A stretch of DNA of 64,000 nucleotides, from positions 186,001 through 250,000 of the forward strand of contig JADJZF010000007.1 in NCBI GenBank assembly GCA_016719395.1, written 5' to 3'. Below the pieces are notes generated by a model. It saw nothing but the letters and a program-made list of their open reading frames with translations, had not been told where the DNA came from and did not search any database. This stretch comes from Candidatus Amarobacter glycogenicus. Its GTDB lineage: Bacteria > Chloroflexota > Dehalococcoidia > Tepidiformales > Tepidiformaceae. Made by a program: the position numbers and the translations under genes. Of the stretch, positions 1 through 8,681 are shown one piece after another (position 1 is the first letter of the stretch; each line of letters starts with the position of its first letter).

Positions 1-1
1 G

Positions 2-304
2 TCGCTCTTCGTCGCCTACTTTCGCTTCAAGCCCGGCACCAACGCGCTCCAGGGCCTGATGGCATTCGAACGCCGAAAGACCTTCCAGCACCCGCCACAG
101 GCCAGGGTCCTGGGCGAATATTGGGTGAACGCCCCCGAAGGCGACCCGCAGGTCGTGGTCGTGTGGGAAGCCGAAGACGAAGGGCCCGCCGATTACTACG
201 ATGCCGCCTGGGGCGACATCTTCGATATCACGACGTCCCTCGCCAGCCTGCCGGTCTCGGAGATTCCCGAAGACCTGCCGGAACAACTCCGCTCCAGGAT
301 GTAG
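2..304 (+). CDS. DUF3303-like small protein, 5' end outside the window
   Basis: The reading frame is open from base 2, so the first ATG (59) is internal and the start lies upstream of the window. The visible 100 residues have the pattern of small DUF3303-type alpha/beta-barrel proteins: an opening FRFKPG-like strand, a QHPPQ segment, then a VVVVWEAED strand and an acidic C-terminus. The function of that family is unknown. The stop is 6 bases before the ATG of the next gene, so the two are probably cotranscribed. The family name is a resemblance call; the coding frame is clear. Confidence 0.6.
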   Translation, partial: SLFVAYFRFKPGTNALQGLMAFERRKTFQHPPQARVLGEYWVNAPEGDPQVVVVWEAEDEGPADYYDAAWGDIFDITTSLASLPVSEIPEDLPEQLRSRM

Positions 305-310
305 GCTCCG

Positions 311-889
311 ATGGACGCGCCAGGCGCACACCCAGGCAGTCTCGGCCACCGAATTGTCGTCGTGGGACCCAGTTGCTCCGGCAAATCGACCCTGGCAAGC
401 CAGCTTGCCGCCCTCAGCGGTGCGAGTTTCATCGAACTCGACGCCCTTTTCTGGAAGCCCAACTGGCAAGAGAGCGACCCGGAGGAGTTCCGGATGCGGT
501 TGGTGGAGGCGCACGCCGCGGACGCGTGGGTCACCGCCGGCAACTATCTCCGGCACACGTTGGCCACGGTCTGGCCTCGGGCCGACACTATCATCTGGCT
601 GGACTTCCCGCTCTACCTGACGTCGTGGCGCGTCGTCGTCCGCTCCTGGCGGCGGTGGCGGAGCCGCGAACTGCTCTGGGGCACGAACGCGGAGAAGTTC
701 TGGGACCAATTGATGATCTGGAGCCCGCAACGATCGCTCATCGGCTACACCATCTCCCGCCGTCGCCAGTCCCGGGCAGCCTTCCTCGAAGCAATGACCG
801 ACCCGCAGTTCCGCCAGGTCCGCTTCCTCCGGCTGACTTCACAGGGTGAAGTCAGCACCTTGCTCGCGCGCGCCGCCCGGGCAGTCTAG
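311..889 (+). CDS. P-loop adenylate kinase-like protein (FlaR / topology modulation family)
   Basis: A 192-residue protein with a Walker A loop GPSCSGKST at residues 19-27, followed by the ELDALFWKPNW segment typical of the small kinase-like proteins annotated as DNA topology modulation protein FlaR. A TIIWLDFPL strand in the middle is the expected Walker B region, and a run of arginines after it resembles a lid. The substrate of this family is not established; nucleotide or other small-molecule phosphorylation is assumed. It follows the preceding gene by 6 bases and ends facing the crotonase gene on the other strand. Confidence 0.75.
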   Translation: MDAPGAHPGSLGHRIVVVGPSCSGKSTLASQLAALSGASFIELDALFWKPNWQESDPEEFRMRLVEAHAADAWVTAGNYLRHTLATVWPRADTIIWLDFPLYLTSWRVVVRSWRRWRSRELLWGTNAEKFWDQLMIWSPQRSLIGYTISRRRQSRAAFLEAMTDPQFRQVRFLRLTSQGEVSTLLARAARAV

Positions 890-924
890 GCCCGGACGGC
901 GAGATTTCGCGTTCGGCGAAAGAC

Positions 925-1737
925 CTATCGCCCCTTGAACGCCGGCTCGCGACGCTCCGCGAACGCGCTCAACGACTCCTTGAAGTCCTCCGTCTGGGCC
1001 AGCGGCAGGAGCTGGAGGAGGATGTGGTCCACGGCCGCCTCGAACGTTTCATCCTGTCCGAGACGCATCATGCGCTTTGTCGCCTGGACCGCCAGGGGTG
1101 CGTTGTTGGCGATCTTGTGAGCCCACGACTTCGCCTCAGTCATCAGCTCATCGTGCGGGACCACCTTGTTCACGAGGCCGAGCTCGAGCGAGCGCTGTGC
1201 GTCCAGGACGTCGCCCATGAACGCAACCTCGGCGGCCTTCGCCCAACCGAGCAGCCGCGGCAAGTACCAGCAGCCGCCGCTTTCCGGTACGATCCCGCGC
1301 TTCGCAAAGACCGCGCCCATCTTCGCGTTCTCGCTTGCGATGCGGATGTCGCAGCCGAGCGCGAGGTCCATCCCGTAACCGGCGGCGGCGCCGTTCAGGG
1401 CACAAACGATCGGCTTGTCCATCCGGTTAATGACGATCGGAGGCGAGTTGTGAAGGTCGAACATCTGGTAGCCGCGGCCACCGAGTTGGATGGCGCCGTC
1501 GCTCTTGTCGCCTCCCTGTGCTTTCAGGTCGAGACCCGAGCAGAATCCGCGCCCCGCGCCGGTGATGATGATGGCGCGCACGTCCCGGTCTACGTTCGCC
1601 GCCTGGAGTGTCGTGGAAAGTGCGGCCAGCATCGGCCCGGTGATAGCGTTCAGGCGGTCGGGGCGGTTGAACGTGATCGTAAGGACGTTGCCGTCCTGTT
1701 CGAGCAGCAGCTCGTCGGTCGGGGATGGAGGGATCAT
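925..1737 (-). CDS. enoyl-CoA hydratase/isomerase (crotonase) family protein
   Basis: A full-length 270-residue crotonase fold protein. The N-terminal ITFNRPDRLNAI strand, the oxyanion-hole segment CSGLDLKAQGG, the helix GAAAGYGMDLALGCD and the active-site region GIVPESGGCWYLPRLLG are all present, as is the FAERREPAFKGR end seen in short-chain enoyl-CoA hydratases. Such enzymes add water to or isomerise 2-enoyl-CoA esters in the cytoplasm. The ATG at 1737 is preceded by a GGAG about 10 bases upstream. The exact substrate cannot be read from the sequence. Confidence 0.88.
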   Translation of the reverse strand: MIPPSPTDELLLEQDGNVLTITFNRPDRLNAITGPMLAALSTTLQAANVDRDVRAIIITGAGRGFCSGLDLKAQGGDKSDGAIQLGGRGYQMFDLHNSPPIVINRMDKPIVCALNGAAAGYGMDLALGCDIRIASENAKMGAVFAKRGIVPESGGCWYLPRLLGWAKAAEVAFMGDVLDAQRSLELGLVNKVVPHDELMTEAKSWAHKIANNAPLAVQATKRMMRLGQDETFEAAVDHILLQLLPLAQTEDFKESLSAFAERREPAFKGR

Positions 1738-1840
1738 GGTGTGGCTACTCCGTTTGACGTCAAAGAATGTCGGGCGAGTGTTGCATCACAGCACTGACGC
1801 TGCAACCGACACGCTTTCAACGAACCCGCGCCACGGCTGG

Positions 1841-2700
1841 CTACTTCAACAGGAACTCGTGGAGCGTCAGGCCGCTGTCCTTCACCTGCTGGGCGACTCC
1901 CTTGCCGACGTAACGGATGTGCCACGGTTCCGACGCGTATCCCGTGATGGCTTCCTTGCCATCCGGATAGCTGACAACAAACCCGAACTTGTAGGAATTG
2001 GCGGCGACCCAGGCCGCTTCGGCGGTGCCCCCGAACGCTTCCAGTTCGAGACCGCGCGCCGCGACGTCAGCGGTCGTGCCGAGCTGGTGTTCGCTGTGGC
2101 CCGGACGCGCACTCGTGCGGTCTGCGTACGCTTGCCCGCTGGTCTGCACCCAGTAGTTGTAGGTGTTCACCTGCTCCTGGTAGCTCCGGTAGCCACTGTT
2201 CACGTAGAAGTCGAATCCCTTTTCCTGCTTCCCCGCGGCGAACATCTCGCCGAGTGCAACGGCAGCCTCGGCGCGGAGGTGGGCCCCTCCGGCAACCTGG
2301 CGCAGGTCATTCGGTGCGCAATCCGCAGCGAGCCGGTGCTGCTTGTCCAGGGGAGCGAGAATGTCGCCGCAAGCCACCAGGATGCTGCCATCGTCACCCG
2401 GGGTGGGCTCCGGAGTCTTCGTGGAAGTCTCGCGCCAACGGTGGATGTCGGACCACCGGCTGTAGCCGTGGCTTCGGCCGTCGCAGTGCTGGACGGGTCA
2501 CCAGATGGGCCAGCCGGTTTTCCGTCGCCGGAGATCGAGTCGGCGGCGACCGTGAGCAACAAGACGACTGCAAGCACAACCGCGATCAGGGCACCGATGA
2601 AGACGACCGGGAAGTTGGAGCCACGCTCGGAGCCGCCGACGGTCTGGCGTTTCGCCTTGCCCCCCGCACGGCGGACAGGCCGGCTCCTCGTATCACTCAT
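1841..2700 (-). pseudogene. D-alanyl-D-alanine carboxypeptidase, VanY/M15B type, frameshifted
   Basis: The ATG at 2700 opens a basic cytoplasmic tail, one membrane helix (about residues 30-52) and a Ser/Thr/Pro/Ala linker. The catalytic domain continues in another frame. It carries the M15B motifs SGYRSYQEQ, PGHSEHQLGTTADV (zinc ligands His and Asp) and EPWHIRYVG (third ligand). The switch lies in the linker at about 2425-2440 and needs one extra base to restore the frame. Upstream of the first in-frame Met the second frame reads ...TKTPEPTPGDDGS, which joins naturally to the linker. The enzyme would trim peptidoglycan stem peptides outside the membrane. A sequencing indel is as likely as a true mutation. 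Confidence 0.82.
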
Positions 2701-2744
2701 CGCAGAAACCTTAGCGCCGACGGTGCTTCTGGCCTATCGCCGGA

Positions 2745-3539
2745 TTACCCCGCGCTAACCCGCGGATCGCGGGCGACATCATCGAGAAACGCCCGCAACA
2801 AGGAGTTCGTCATCTCTGCCTGCTCCATCTGGACGAAGTGGCCGCTGCCGGCGACGGGCTCCTGGCGGAGGAAGGTCGTGTGTTCACGCAGCCAGGCGGG
2901 GTCGCCAAGCGGCTTTTCTGCCCAGATCGCCATGAAGGGCTTGGCGTCTGCTTCCCGGATCAGTCGGGGCATGTCTTCACCCACCAGGTGCAAATCCTCG
3001 AGCATTCCCGCCCCAACATCGGCCGGGCAACCCAGCATGACCCGTTCGACGTATTCGGCCGCGCCCGCATGAGGCGGGTCGTAGGCGAATGTCCCGATGA
3101 AGCCCTCGACGGCGCGCATCGAACCAGCCTCCCGGATCAGCGAGACCGAACGAGGTGAGCCGGCCCCCGTCTGGGCCGTTATCGGCGAGTCGATCGTCAC
3201 CACTCCGAGAACGAGTTCCGGGTAGCGCCCGTTCAGGGCGAGGGCGATGATCCCACCGAGGCTGTGACCAACCAGGATAGCCGGACCGATCGCGAGTTCA
3301 CGGATAATGGCTGCCACGTCCTCCAGGGCCTGTCCTGCGCGAAACGGCGGCGCCGCAGGCGATTCGCCGCGCCCGCGCAGGTCCACGGCGATGCAGCGAT
3401 GCCTCTTCGAGAACTCGGCCAGCTGTTCGGACCAGCAGGTCCGGTCGCACGCCCAGCCGTGGATGAAGACGAACGCCGGCGATCCGCTTCCCCGGTCGTC
3501 GTAGGCGATCGTCGCACCGTTGACCGTCAGCTTCGCCAT
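2745..3539 (-). CDS. alpha/beta hydrolase
   Basis: A 264-residue single-domain alpha/beta hydrolase. The oxyanion motif is FIHGWACD, the nucleophile elbow VGHSLGG supplies Ser, and the late GSGHF supplies His; the acid is likely in the strand FMAIWAEKPLGD. No signal peptide is visible, so it is cytoplasmic. The ATG at 3539 lies 13 bases inside the end of the preceding hydrolase gene, indicating translational coupling. The natural substrate is unknown; the cap region between residues 125 and 200 matches esterase/chloroperoxidase-like members only in general. Confidence 0.82.
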   Translation of the reverse strand: MAKLTVNGATIAYDDRGSGSPAFVFIHGWACDRTCWSEQLAEFSKRHRCIAVDLRGRGESPAAPPFRAGQALEDVAAIIRELAIGPAILVGHSLGGIIALALNGRYPELVLGVVTIDSPITAQTGAGSPRSVSLIREAGSMRAVEGFIGTFAYDPPHAGAAEYVERVMLGCPADVGAGMLEDLHLVGEDMPRLIREADAKPFMAIWAEKPLGDPAWLREHTTFLRQEPVAGSGHFVQMEQAEMTNSLLRAFLDDVARDPRVSAG

Positions 3540-5005
3540 CGAGCGATGCGCCGGGCAGGTTTCGGCGTGGGCTGCCGTTTCCGATTGAGGAGCCTTGCCA
3601 CCGTGTGGATCGTTGCGAGGCTCGCCCCGCGCGTTACCGCCAGCGCCATTGAGCCGCCTTTCCTCGCCCTCCCTCGATCCGCGCGTCCAACGGCCGCGCG
3701 GACGTTCGCCGGAGCGTGACGCGACCCCTCGCTCAGGATGGCCAACGCGTCTTGAGCCGCCAGCCGGGCATGATCAAGGTCAATCTGCGAGAGCGACTCG
3801 CGCGCCCGGCGTGATCCTTCTGCCCCGGCGACACCGAGCCGTGCAACGACTTCCGCGGCGCGTTCACGCGCATGCTCGACATCGGCCGAATGAAGGGGAA
3901 GCCGTCCCGCGGCTGTGGCAGCACGGCCTCGGACGGTCCTACGTTGAGCGGCTTCGACGCGAGCGGCGGACCGTTTCTGGCTCGATCGGCGGGCTGCGAA
4001 GCCTGCCCCCGCGATAATCAGGACAGCCGCAGCTCCGGCCGCTGCCAGGAGGATGAGGCTCGAACCACGACGCGAGGCGGCCGTGTGCTCTTCCATCAGC
4101 CGTTCGAGCGGTGGCGCCGCCGCGGCGGGTTCGAACTCGCCGTGTTCCAGGTCGCCGAGGAACTCCCGAACACCGTCGGTGAACGCGTCCGGGCTGTCTC
4201 CGGGCACGCTGTGGCCGGCTCCAGGGATCACGATCAGGCGGGCTCGCGGCATCTCGCTCGCTGCCCGCTCGGCAACTTCCTGCGAGAGCACATCGCTTTC
4301 CGAACCGCGGATCAGGAGCGCTGGCACGCGCACGCCCCTGAAGAGCGCCCAGGAGTCGTCATTCGCTGCTTCGCCGCCGATACGCAGGCCGCTATCGGGC
4401 TGGCGGAAGCGCTTATCGAATTTCCACGTGTACTTCCCGGTTTCGGTGGGCTTCAGCCGGTGGCGCATCCGCTCCCGGATGTTCTCCAGCGTGCGCCGCT
4501 GATTGAAGCGGTGCGCAAGCTCGACGAACTCCTCAAACTCCAGTTCATCCGGCCCCCGCGTGAAGCGGACGATGTTGTCCACGCCTTCTTTCGCGGATTC
4601 AGGGCCGACATCGACGAGCACCAGCGCGCTCACGTGCTGTGGGTAGCGATTCGTATACGTGACCGAGTTCAGCCCGCCCATGCTGTGGCCCACAAGGATA
4701 AACCGGTCGATCCCAAGCTCGCGGCGGAACCCTTCCAGGTCTTCGACGAAGGCCGTGCGGGTGTAATCGCCGTCCTCCGCCCAGTCGCTGTCCCCGTGGC
4801 CGCGCTGGTCCAGCGCGATCAGGCGGTAGCGGTCCTGCATACGCCCCGCGAACTCATCGAACATGTGCCCGGAAACCCCGAACCCATGGAGCATGATGAT
4901 GGGTTGCGCCTGGGGGTTACCCCACTCCTGGTAGCTGAGCTTCAGGTTTCCGACCTTAACGCTGCGTTCGAGATACCCGGCAGTCACCATGGCGTGCTCT
5001 CCCAT
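3527..5005 (-). CDS. alpha/beta hydrolase with C-terminal membrane anchor and basic tail
   Basis: Residues 5-290 form an alpha/beta hydrolase: MLHGFGVSG oxyanion segment, Ser in the elbow LVGHSMGGLN, His in IPGAGHSVPGD. After residue 310 comes one hydrophobic helix (LILLAAAGAAAVLIIAGAGF) and then about 150 residues rich in Ala and Arg that look helical and are probably intracellular. The frame is open much further upstream, but that part mirrors the transglycosylase gene. The start was put at ATG 5005; ATG 4990 is the alternative. The gene sits between a lytic transglycosylase and a second hydrolase. Function of the tail is unknown. Confidence 0.78.
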   Translation of the reverse strand: MGEHAMVTAGYLERSVKVGNLKLSYQEWGNPQAQPIIMLHGFGVSGHMFDEFAGRMQDRYRLIALDQRGHGDSDWAEDGDYTRTAFVEDLEGFRRELGIDRFILVGHSMGGLNSVTYTNRYPQHVSALVLVDVGPESAKEGVDNIVRFTRGPDELEFEEFVELAHRFNQRRTLENIRERMRHRLKPTETGKYTWKFDKRFRQPDSGLRIGGEAANDDSWALFRGVRVPALLIRGSESDVLSQEVAERAASEMPRARLIVIPGAGHSVPGDSPDAFTDGVREFLGDLEHGEFEPAAAAPPLERLMEEHTAASRRGSSLILLAAAGAAAVLIIAGAGFAARRSSQKRSAARVEAAQRRTVRGRAATAAGRLPLHSADVEHARERAAEVVARLGVAGAEGSRRARESLSQIDLDHARLAAQDALAILSEGSRHAPANVRAAVGRADRGRARKGGSMALAVTRGASLATIHTVARLLNRKRQPTPKPARRIARWRS

Positions 5006-5108
5006 CGAGAATTCGCTCACCCCGCGGCGGTGGCGAACTTCGATGATAGCACCGCGGGGGAACCCGCGAGGCTCCGCGTCCCCGGCGCGCGTGATACTTG
5101 GGAGAGCC

Positions 5109-5795
5109 TCAGGACACCGGCGGCAGCCCCTGCTCCTGGCGCAGCGCGTTGTACTGGCTGACGAGGGCATCACCCTGGTAGGCAAAGCCGCCCCCGGGGT
5201 TGAAGGAGTAGTTGTACGCAGCGCGCACGGCGTATTCGCCCGAATACCCGGCGCGGTCGCCCGCCTGCCATGCCTCGGCCAGGCCCCGGGCCGCGCAGTC
5301 GGCATTCGCCTCGGGGTCGAATCGGCTGTCTCCCATGCCGTGGCCATAGCCCTGGTCGTGCAACTGGAACAGCCCCACCGAGTGCCCGGCGTCGCCCACC
5401 GCATCGGGCCGGCCACCGCTTTCGATGAGCATTACCGCTTTCAGGAACAGCGGCGGCACGTTGTACTTCTGGCCCATCCGGTTGAGCATGCTGTCCCACT
5501 GGTCCGGGTCTGCGTCGCTGTTCGACTGGACCGGCGTGTGCGGTGTGGCAGTCCGGGACGCCCGGCTGGCGGCGCCGGTGGCGGAAGATCGTGCCGAAGC
5601 CGCCCTCGGAGCAGCCAGTGCCGTCGGCGGCTGGTACGTCGACGCCGCCGCCGAGAAGCCTCCGGAGGGACGGCTGCGCGCGATCTGGCCAGCTTCGCGA
5701 AGTGAAACGTGCGCGCTCGAGACCGTGCCGTGGGTAGTCGGATCGATGGCCATCCTGGCACACCGTATGACGCCCCTGCCGGTCGATGTATCCAT
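5109..5795 (-). CDS. lytic transglycosylase (SLT domain) protein
   Basis: 228 residues. The first 90 are Ser/Ala/Pro/Thr-rich and look disordered; the rest is a goose-type lysozyme-like SLT domain. The catalytic Glu lies in AVMLIESGGRPDAVGD, followed by the family hallmark SVGLFQLHDQGYG and later AAYNYSFNPGGG. Enzymes of this kind cleave peptidoglycan between MurNAc and GlcNAc. No clear signal peptide can be seen, which is odd for a wall-acting enzyme, so export may be non-classical or the true start differs. ATG 5795 has a GAGGA sequence about 11 bases upstream; ATG 5753 is an alternative. Confidence 0.8.
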   Translation of the reverse strand: MDTSTGRGVIRCARMAIDPTTHGTVSSAHVSLREAGQIARSRPSGGFSAAASTYQPPTALAAPRAASARSSATGAASRASRTATPHTPVQSNSDADPDQWDSMLNRMGQKYNVPPLFLKAVMLIESGGRPDAVGDAGHSVGLFQLHDQGYGHGMGDSRFDPEANADCAARGLAEAWQAGDRAGYSGEYAVRAAYNYSFNPGGGFAYQGDALVSQYNALRQEQGLPPVS

Positions 5796-5841
5796 CGAAT
5801 GCCGTATCCTCGGGCGGCGAATCCCCTACCGGAGCACTCAC

Positions 5842-6342
5842 GTGGCCGAGCAGCGCATTCCCGACCCCACCCTCATGGCACGCCTCCAGCTCAGCGTGAA
5901 AGGAGTCGACTGGGCGGCCTCCCTCGTGAAACCCTGGCAGCACGAAGCCATCGAAGACGTCTGGTCAGCCCACCACCAGGTCGCGCATCTCATCGCCGTC
6001 GAGACAGAGAACTTCCAGCCGCGCATCCGGCGCATCCTTGCCGAAGACCGCCCCGAACTCGTCTCCTGGGACACAGAGGCATTCAACGAGCGCTACCGCC
6101 CCGATGGCGACATCGATGACCTCGCCGAGCGCTTCATGGCAGAACGCACGAAAACCGTCGAGATGTTCAAGAGCCTTTCCCCGGATCAGTGGCTACGGAC
6201 CGGGATCTGGCCCGACAGTCAGGAAGTAGACCTCGCGTGGCTGGCGGAAAAGGTCCTCTGGCACGCCCTGGACCATTTTGCGGTGCTTCTCGACCTGCAC
6301 GGGGAATTCGAGAAGCGCCAGGCCCGGCGCTGGATGGCCTGA
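5842..6342 (+). CDS. DinB superfamily protein
   Basis: 166 residues from a GTG at 5842, chosen because GGAG lies 7-10 bases upstream; an ATG at 5875 is an alternative and the open frame before this mirrors the transglycosylase. The helical pattern and spaced histidines (SAHHQVAHLI near the start, LWHALDHFAVLL near the end) fit the DinB/YfiT four-helix bundle, in which such histidines bind a divalent metal. Members include thiol-dependent transferases, but most have no assigned reaction. Its TGA directly abuts the stop of the convergent kinase-like gene, with no base between them. Confidence 0.68.
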   Translation: MAEQRIPDPTLMARLQLSVKGVDWAASLVKPWQHEAIEDVWSAHHQVAHLIAVETENFQPRIRRILAEDRPELVSWDTEAFNERYRPDGDIDDLAERFMAERTKTVEMFKSLSPDQWLRTGIWPDSQEVDLAWLAEKVLWHALDHFAVLLDLHGEFEKRQARRWMA

Positions 6343-6912
6343 TCAACTCCTCCGCGACGACGCCCAGTCGATGATGATGCGGGCGGATTCCTCCGGGGGC
6401 ATCCGCGTGATATCCAGGCAGATCACGTTCGGGTGGTCCGTTGAGAACTGCGGGACTTCGTCGTTGAGCCGGGCGCCCTGGACCGGGTCGATGAGTTTCA
6501 TCCGTTCCTTCCTCGCGGGCGACACGATCCGGCGCACGAGCTCCGGAGTCTCGCACGACAGGATCACCGGAACGAACAGGCTGCCGCGCGCTTCGGCCAC
6601 CGCCACTGCCTCGTCGAACACTGCCATCTCCGACTCACTCTCGCCCGCAAGGTAGTTCGTGAACACGAACGACAGTTCAGCTGGCGAAAGGTCGATGATC
6701 GCGTCGAGCGCGGCGCGCCGGACCAGCCGTACGTACGACCAGACCCCTTCGGGTAACGGCTTGATCCCGTCCTGGTCCAGGACGTTGAAGATGACGTTCG
6801 CGATCGAGTGGTTGTCGACGAGGCGCGCTCCGGTTGCGACTGCCAGTGCGCTGCCAATGGTGAACTTGCCCACACCAGGCTTGCCGATCAGGTGGAAAAT
6901 GGTCGACTGCAA
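6343..6912 (-). CDS. P-loop NTPase, shikimate/gluconate kinase-like
   Basis: 189 residues opening directly with a beta strand and the Walker A loop GKPGVGKFT (residues 11-19). Phe instead of the usual Ser/Thr at the next-to-last position is unusual, but Thr follows. A hydrophobic VFTNYLAG strand and an Arg-rich LVRRIVSPARKERMK lid fit small-molecule kinase-like proteins. The acceptor is not identifiable. The gene meets the DinB gene tail to tail with no intergenic base, so neither has its own terminator there. Confidence 0.65.
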   Translation of the reverse strand: MQSTIFHLIGKPGVGKFTIGSALAVATGARLVDNHSIANVIFNVLDQDGIKPLPEGVWSYVRLVRRAALDAIIDLSPAELSFVFTNYLAGESESEMAVFDEAVAVAEARGSLFVPVILSCETPELVRRIVSPARKERMKLIDPVQGARLNDEVPQFSTDHPNVICLDITRMPPEESARIIIDWASSRRS

Positions 6913-6969
6913 GCGGTCGCTGCCCTCCGGGCGTAGCGCCGAACGATACCCGCAGCACCGGGCCCCCGG

Positions 6970-7560
6970 CTACCGTTCCACCGCCGCCGCCTCGTACCGG
7001 CCCGCCAGGAGTTCGCGCAGCAACTCGGCGTCGGTCGTCACGGGATAGGCGAATCGTGTCGCGGCGCGCCCCACCTCGTCCCGCATGTGAGCGTCCGAAC
7101 CCGCAATCCCCGGTAGCCGGAAGCCCTTTGCGAGGCCGCTCGCCGCGAGATTCTGCAACTTCGAATCCGAGCCGTTCACCGCCTCGACCGAGGCGAAGTA
7201 CTGCACGGTCTCGTGCGTGACCCGCAGGAGGCCGTCGCGCGCCGGATGGGCGAGGAACAGTACCCCGCCCGATGCCTCCGCCGCCGCGAAGACCGCCCGC
7301 GCGATTGCCGAGAATCCGGACGGATCGAGGCCGAAGGCCAGCACGTGTCCCATGTCCGTTGTCAGCTCCACCGCGGAGAAGACCCGGATCGGCGCGGACT
7401 CACGGAGCTCGGCGAGTTCGCCGGCATCCCAGGCACGGTCGTGTTCCGTCAGGCAGATGCCATCCAGCCCTCGCTCGCAGGCCAGCGAGACGAGCTCCGC
7501 CGCCGTCAACGCGCTGCACGCCGAGAGCGGGCGGGTGTGGCAGTGCAGATCGATCAGCAC
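6970..7560 (-). CDS. PHP-domain metal-dependent phosphoesterase
   Basis: A compact 196-residue PHP protein with the metal-binding motifs in order: DLHCHT at residues 4-9, LTEHD at about 37-41, FLAHP in the middle and GSDAH at about 155-159. Stand-alone PHP proteins hydrolyse phosphate esters such as nucleoside 3',5'-bisphosphates or histidinol phosphate, using two or three metal ions. No further domain is present, so the substrate is open. It is 9 bases downstream of the LysR gene on the same strand and may be in that transcript. Confidence 0.83.
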   Translation of the reverse strand: MLIDLHCHTRPLSACSALTAAELVSLACERGLDGICLTEHDRAWDAGELAELRESAPIRVFSAVELTTDMGHVLAFGLDPSGFSAIARAVFAAAEASGGVLFLAHPARDGLLRVTHETVQYFASVEAVNGSDSKLQNLAASGLAKGFRLPGIAGSDAHMRDEVGRAATRFAYPVTTDAELLRELLAGRYEAAAVER

Positions 7561-7569
7561 CGGCCTTCG

Positions 7570-8469
7570 CTACCGCGGGAGCTTCATGCCGTAAATCTCG
7601 CCCAGCAGGTCGAGAAAGGCAGACATCGGGCCGGACTGCGGCTTGTTCCTTCGGTACATCACCGCGATGTCCCGCTCGACCGGCTCGGCCGACTCGATAT
7701 GCACCTTGTGCAGCGTCCCAAGGCGGATCTCCCGCTCTACCGAGACCTCCGGTAACAGCGCGATGCCAAGGTTCGCCTCGACCATCTTTTTCGTCGCTTC
7801 AATGGAGTCGAGCTGCATCTGCTGGTGCGGGACCACACCGAGGTCCCGGAAGAGACTCAGGATCATCCCGTAGTATCCCGAATCCCGGTCGAAGAGGATC
7901 AGCGAATCGTCCGCGAGCTGTTCAACTTTCACCGAACCGCGCTTCGCGTAGCGATGCTGCGACGACACCACGAGCACCAGTTCGTCGTGGTAGAGCGTCA
8001 CCGTCCGGACATCGGGATGGTTGATCGGGCGCCCAAACCCGACTTGGACATCGTCATCGACGACCATCTGGAGGACTTCGTCACTGTGACCCGTCCGCAC
8101 CAGCACGTCGACGCCCTGGTGGTTGTCGCAGAACACCTTCAACAGCCGCGGCAAGACGTAGGTCCCGACGGCTGGCGCCGTGCCAATCATCAGGCGGCCG
8201 GCAGTGCCGTCCCGCGTGCCTTCGAGCACCATCAGTCCATCGTTCAACGTCCGCAAAACGCGCTGGGCGTAAGGAAGAAATGAGCGGCCCGCATCGGTCA
8301 GCTTCACGCCTCGGCCCATGCGTTCGAACAACGACTGACCGACCTCGCGTTCGAGCGACTGGATGCGGTTGCTCAGTGACGGTTGTGCGACGCTCAGCAG
8401 CTCGGCCGCCCGGCTGAAGCTGCCGCAATCGGCGGCAGCGATAAATGCGTCCAGTTGGGCCAGTTCCAT
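7570..8469 (-). CDS. LysR family transcriptional regulator
   Basis: 299 residues, the usual LysR length. The winged HTH occupies residues 1-60 (AELLSVAQPSLSNRIQSLE recognition region), followed by the linker helix and a two-lobed periplasmic-binding-protein-like effector domain (residues 90-290). It is transcribed divergently from a deazaflavin-dependent oxidoreductase gene across a 212-base spacer that contains three short inverted repeats near its own start. That is the classic LysR arrangement of self-regulation plus control of the divergent gene, inferred from layout. The effector is unknown. Confidence 0.9.
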   Translation of the reverse strand: MELAQLDAFIAAADCGSFSRAAELLSVAQPSLSNRIQSLEREVGQSLFERMGRGVKLTDAGRSFLPYAQRVLRTLNDGLMVLEGTRDGTAGRLMIGTAPAVGTYVLPRLLKVFCDNHQGVDVLVRTGHSDEVLQMVVDDDVQVGFGRPINHPDVRTVTLYHDELVLVVSSQHRYAKRGSVKVEQLADDSLILFDRDSGYYGMILSLFRDLGVVPHQQMQLDSIEATKKMVEANLGIALLPEVSVEREIRLGTLHKVHIESAEPVERDIAVMYRRNKPQSGPMSAFLDLLGEIYGMKLPR

Positions 8470-8484
8470 GGATGGCTCACCCGT

Positions 8485-8538
8485 TAGCGATAAGTCTTCG
8501 CTATGCCAGAACCATACGGGTTCAGCCAGCCATAGGCT
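8485..8538. promoter_or_regulatory. candidate LysR operator region with three inverted repeats
   Basis: Three perfect short palindromes follow each other in the LysR/oxidoreductase spacer: TAGCGA-N7-TCGCTA at 8485-8503, GAACC-N5-GGTTC at 8509-8523 and AGCC-ATA-GGCT at 8528-8538. The first begins 16 bases upstream of the LysR start. Dyads in this position are expected for a LysR-type regulator; binding is inferred. Confidence 0.45.
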
Positions 8539-8633
8539 AGAGATTGGTATGTATCAGGCAACGGCGGGGTGTACCCGGCGAACGGAGCCGCCCGGGCGAG
8601 CGCTTATCCGGCGCCCTCTGCGTCAGCCTGGCC

Positions 8634-8639
8634 TATACT
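8634..8639 (+). promoter_or_regulatory. -10 element TATACT for the deazaflavin-dependent oxidoreductase gene
   Basis: TATACT lies 42 bases before the ATG at 8682, which leaves a leader of about 36 bases with a GGAGA ribosome-binding site. No convincing -35 box is visible, so the call rests on the -10 and its position. The same hexamer recurs upstream of ilvC and ilvE in this window. Confidence 0.4.
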
Positions 8640-8681
8640 GCGTGGGTTCCCTCGCGGGAATCGATCAGACTGGAGAACTTG

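Noticed and set aside
5006..5416. N-terminal extension of the membrane-anchored hydrolase
   Set aside because: The extra residues mirror the transglycosylase gene on the same strand in another frame, and the hydrolase has good starts at 5005 and 4990.
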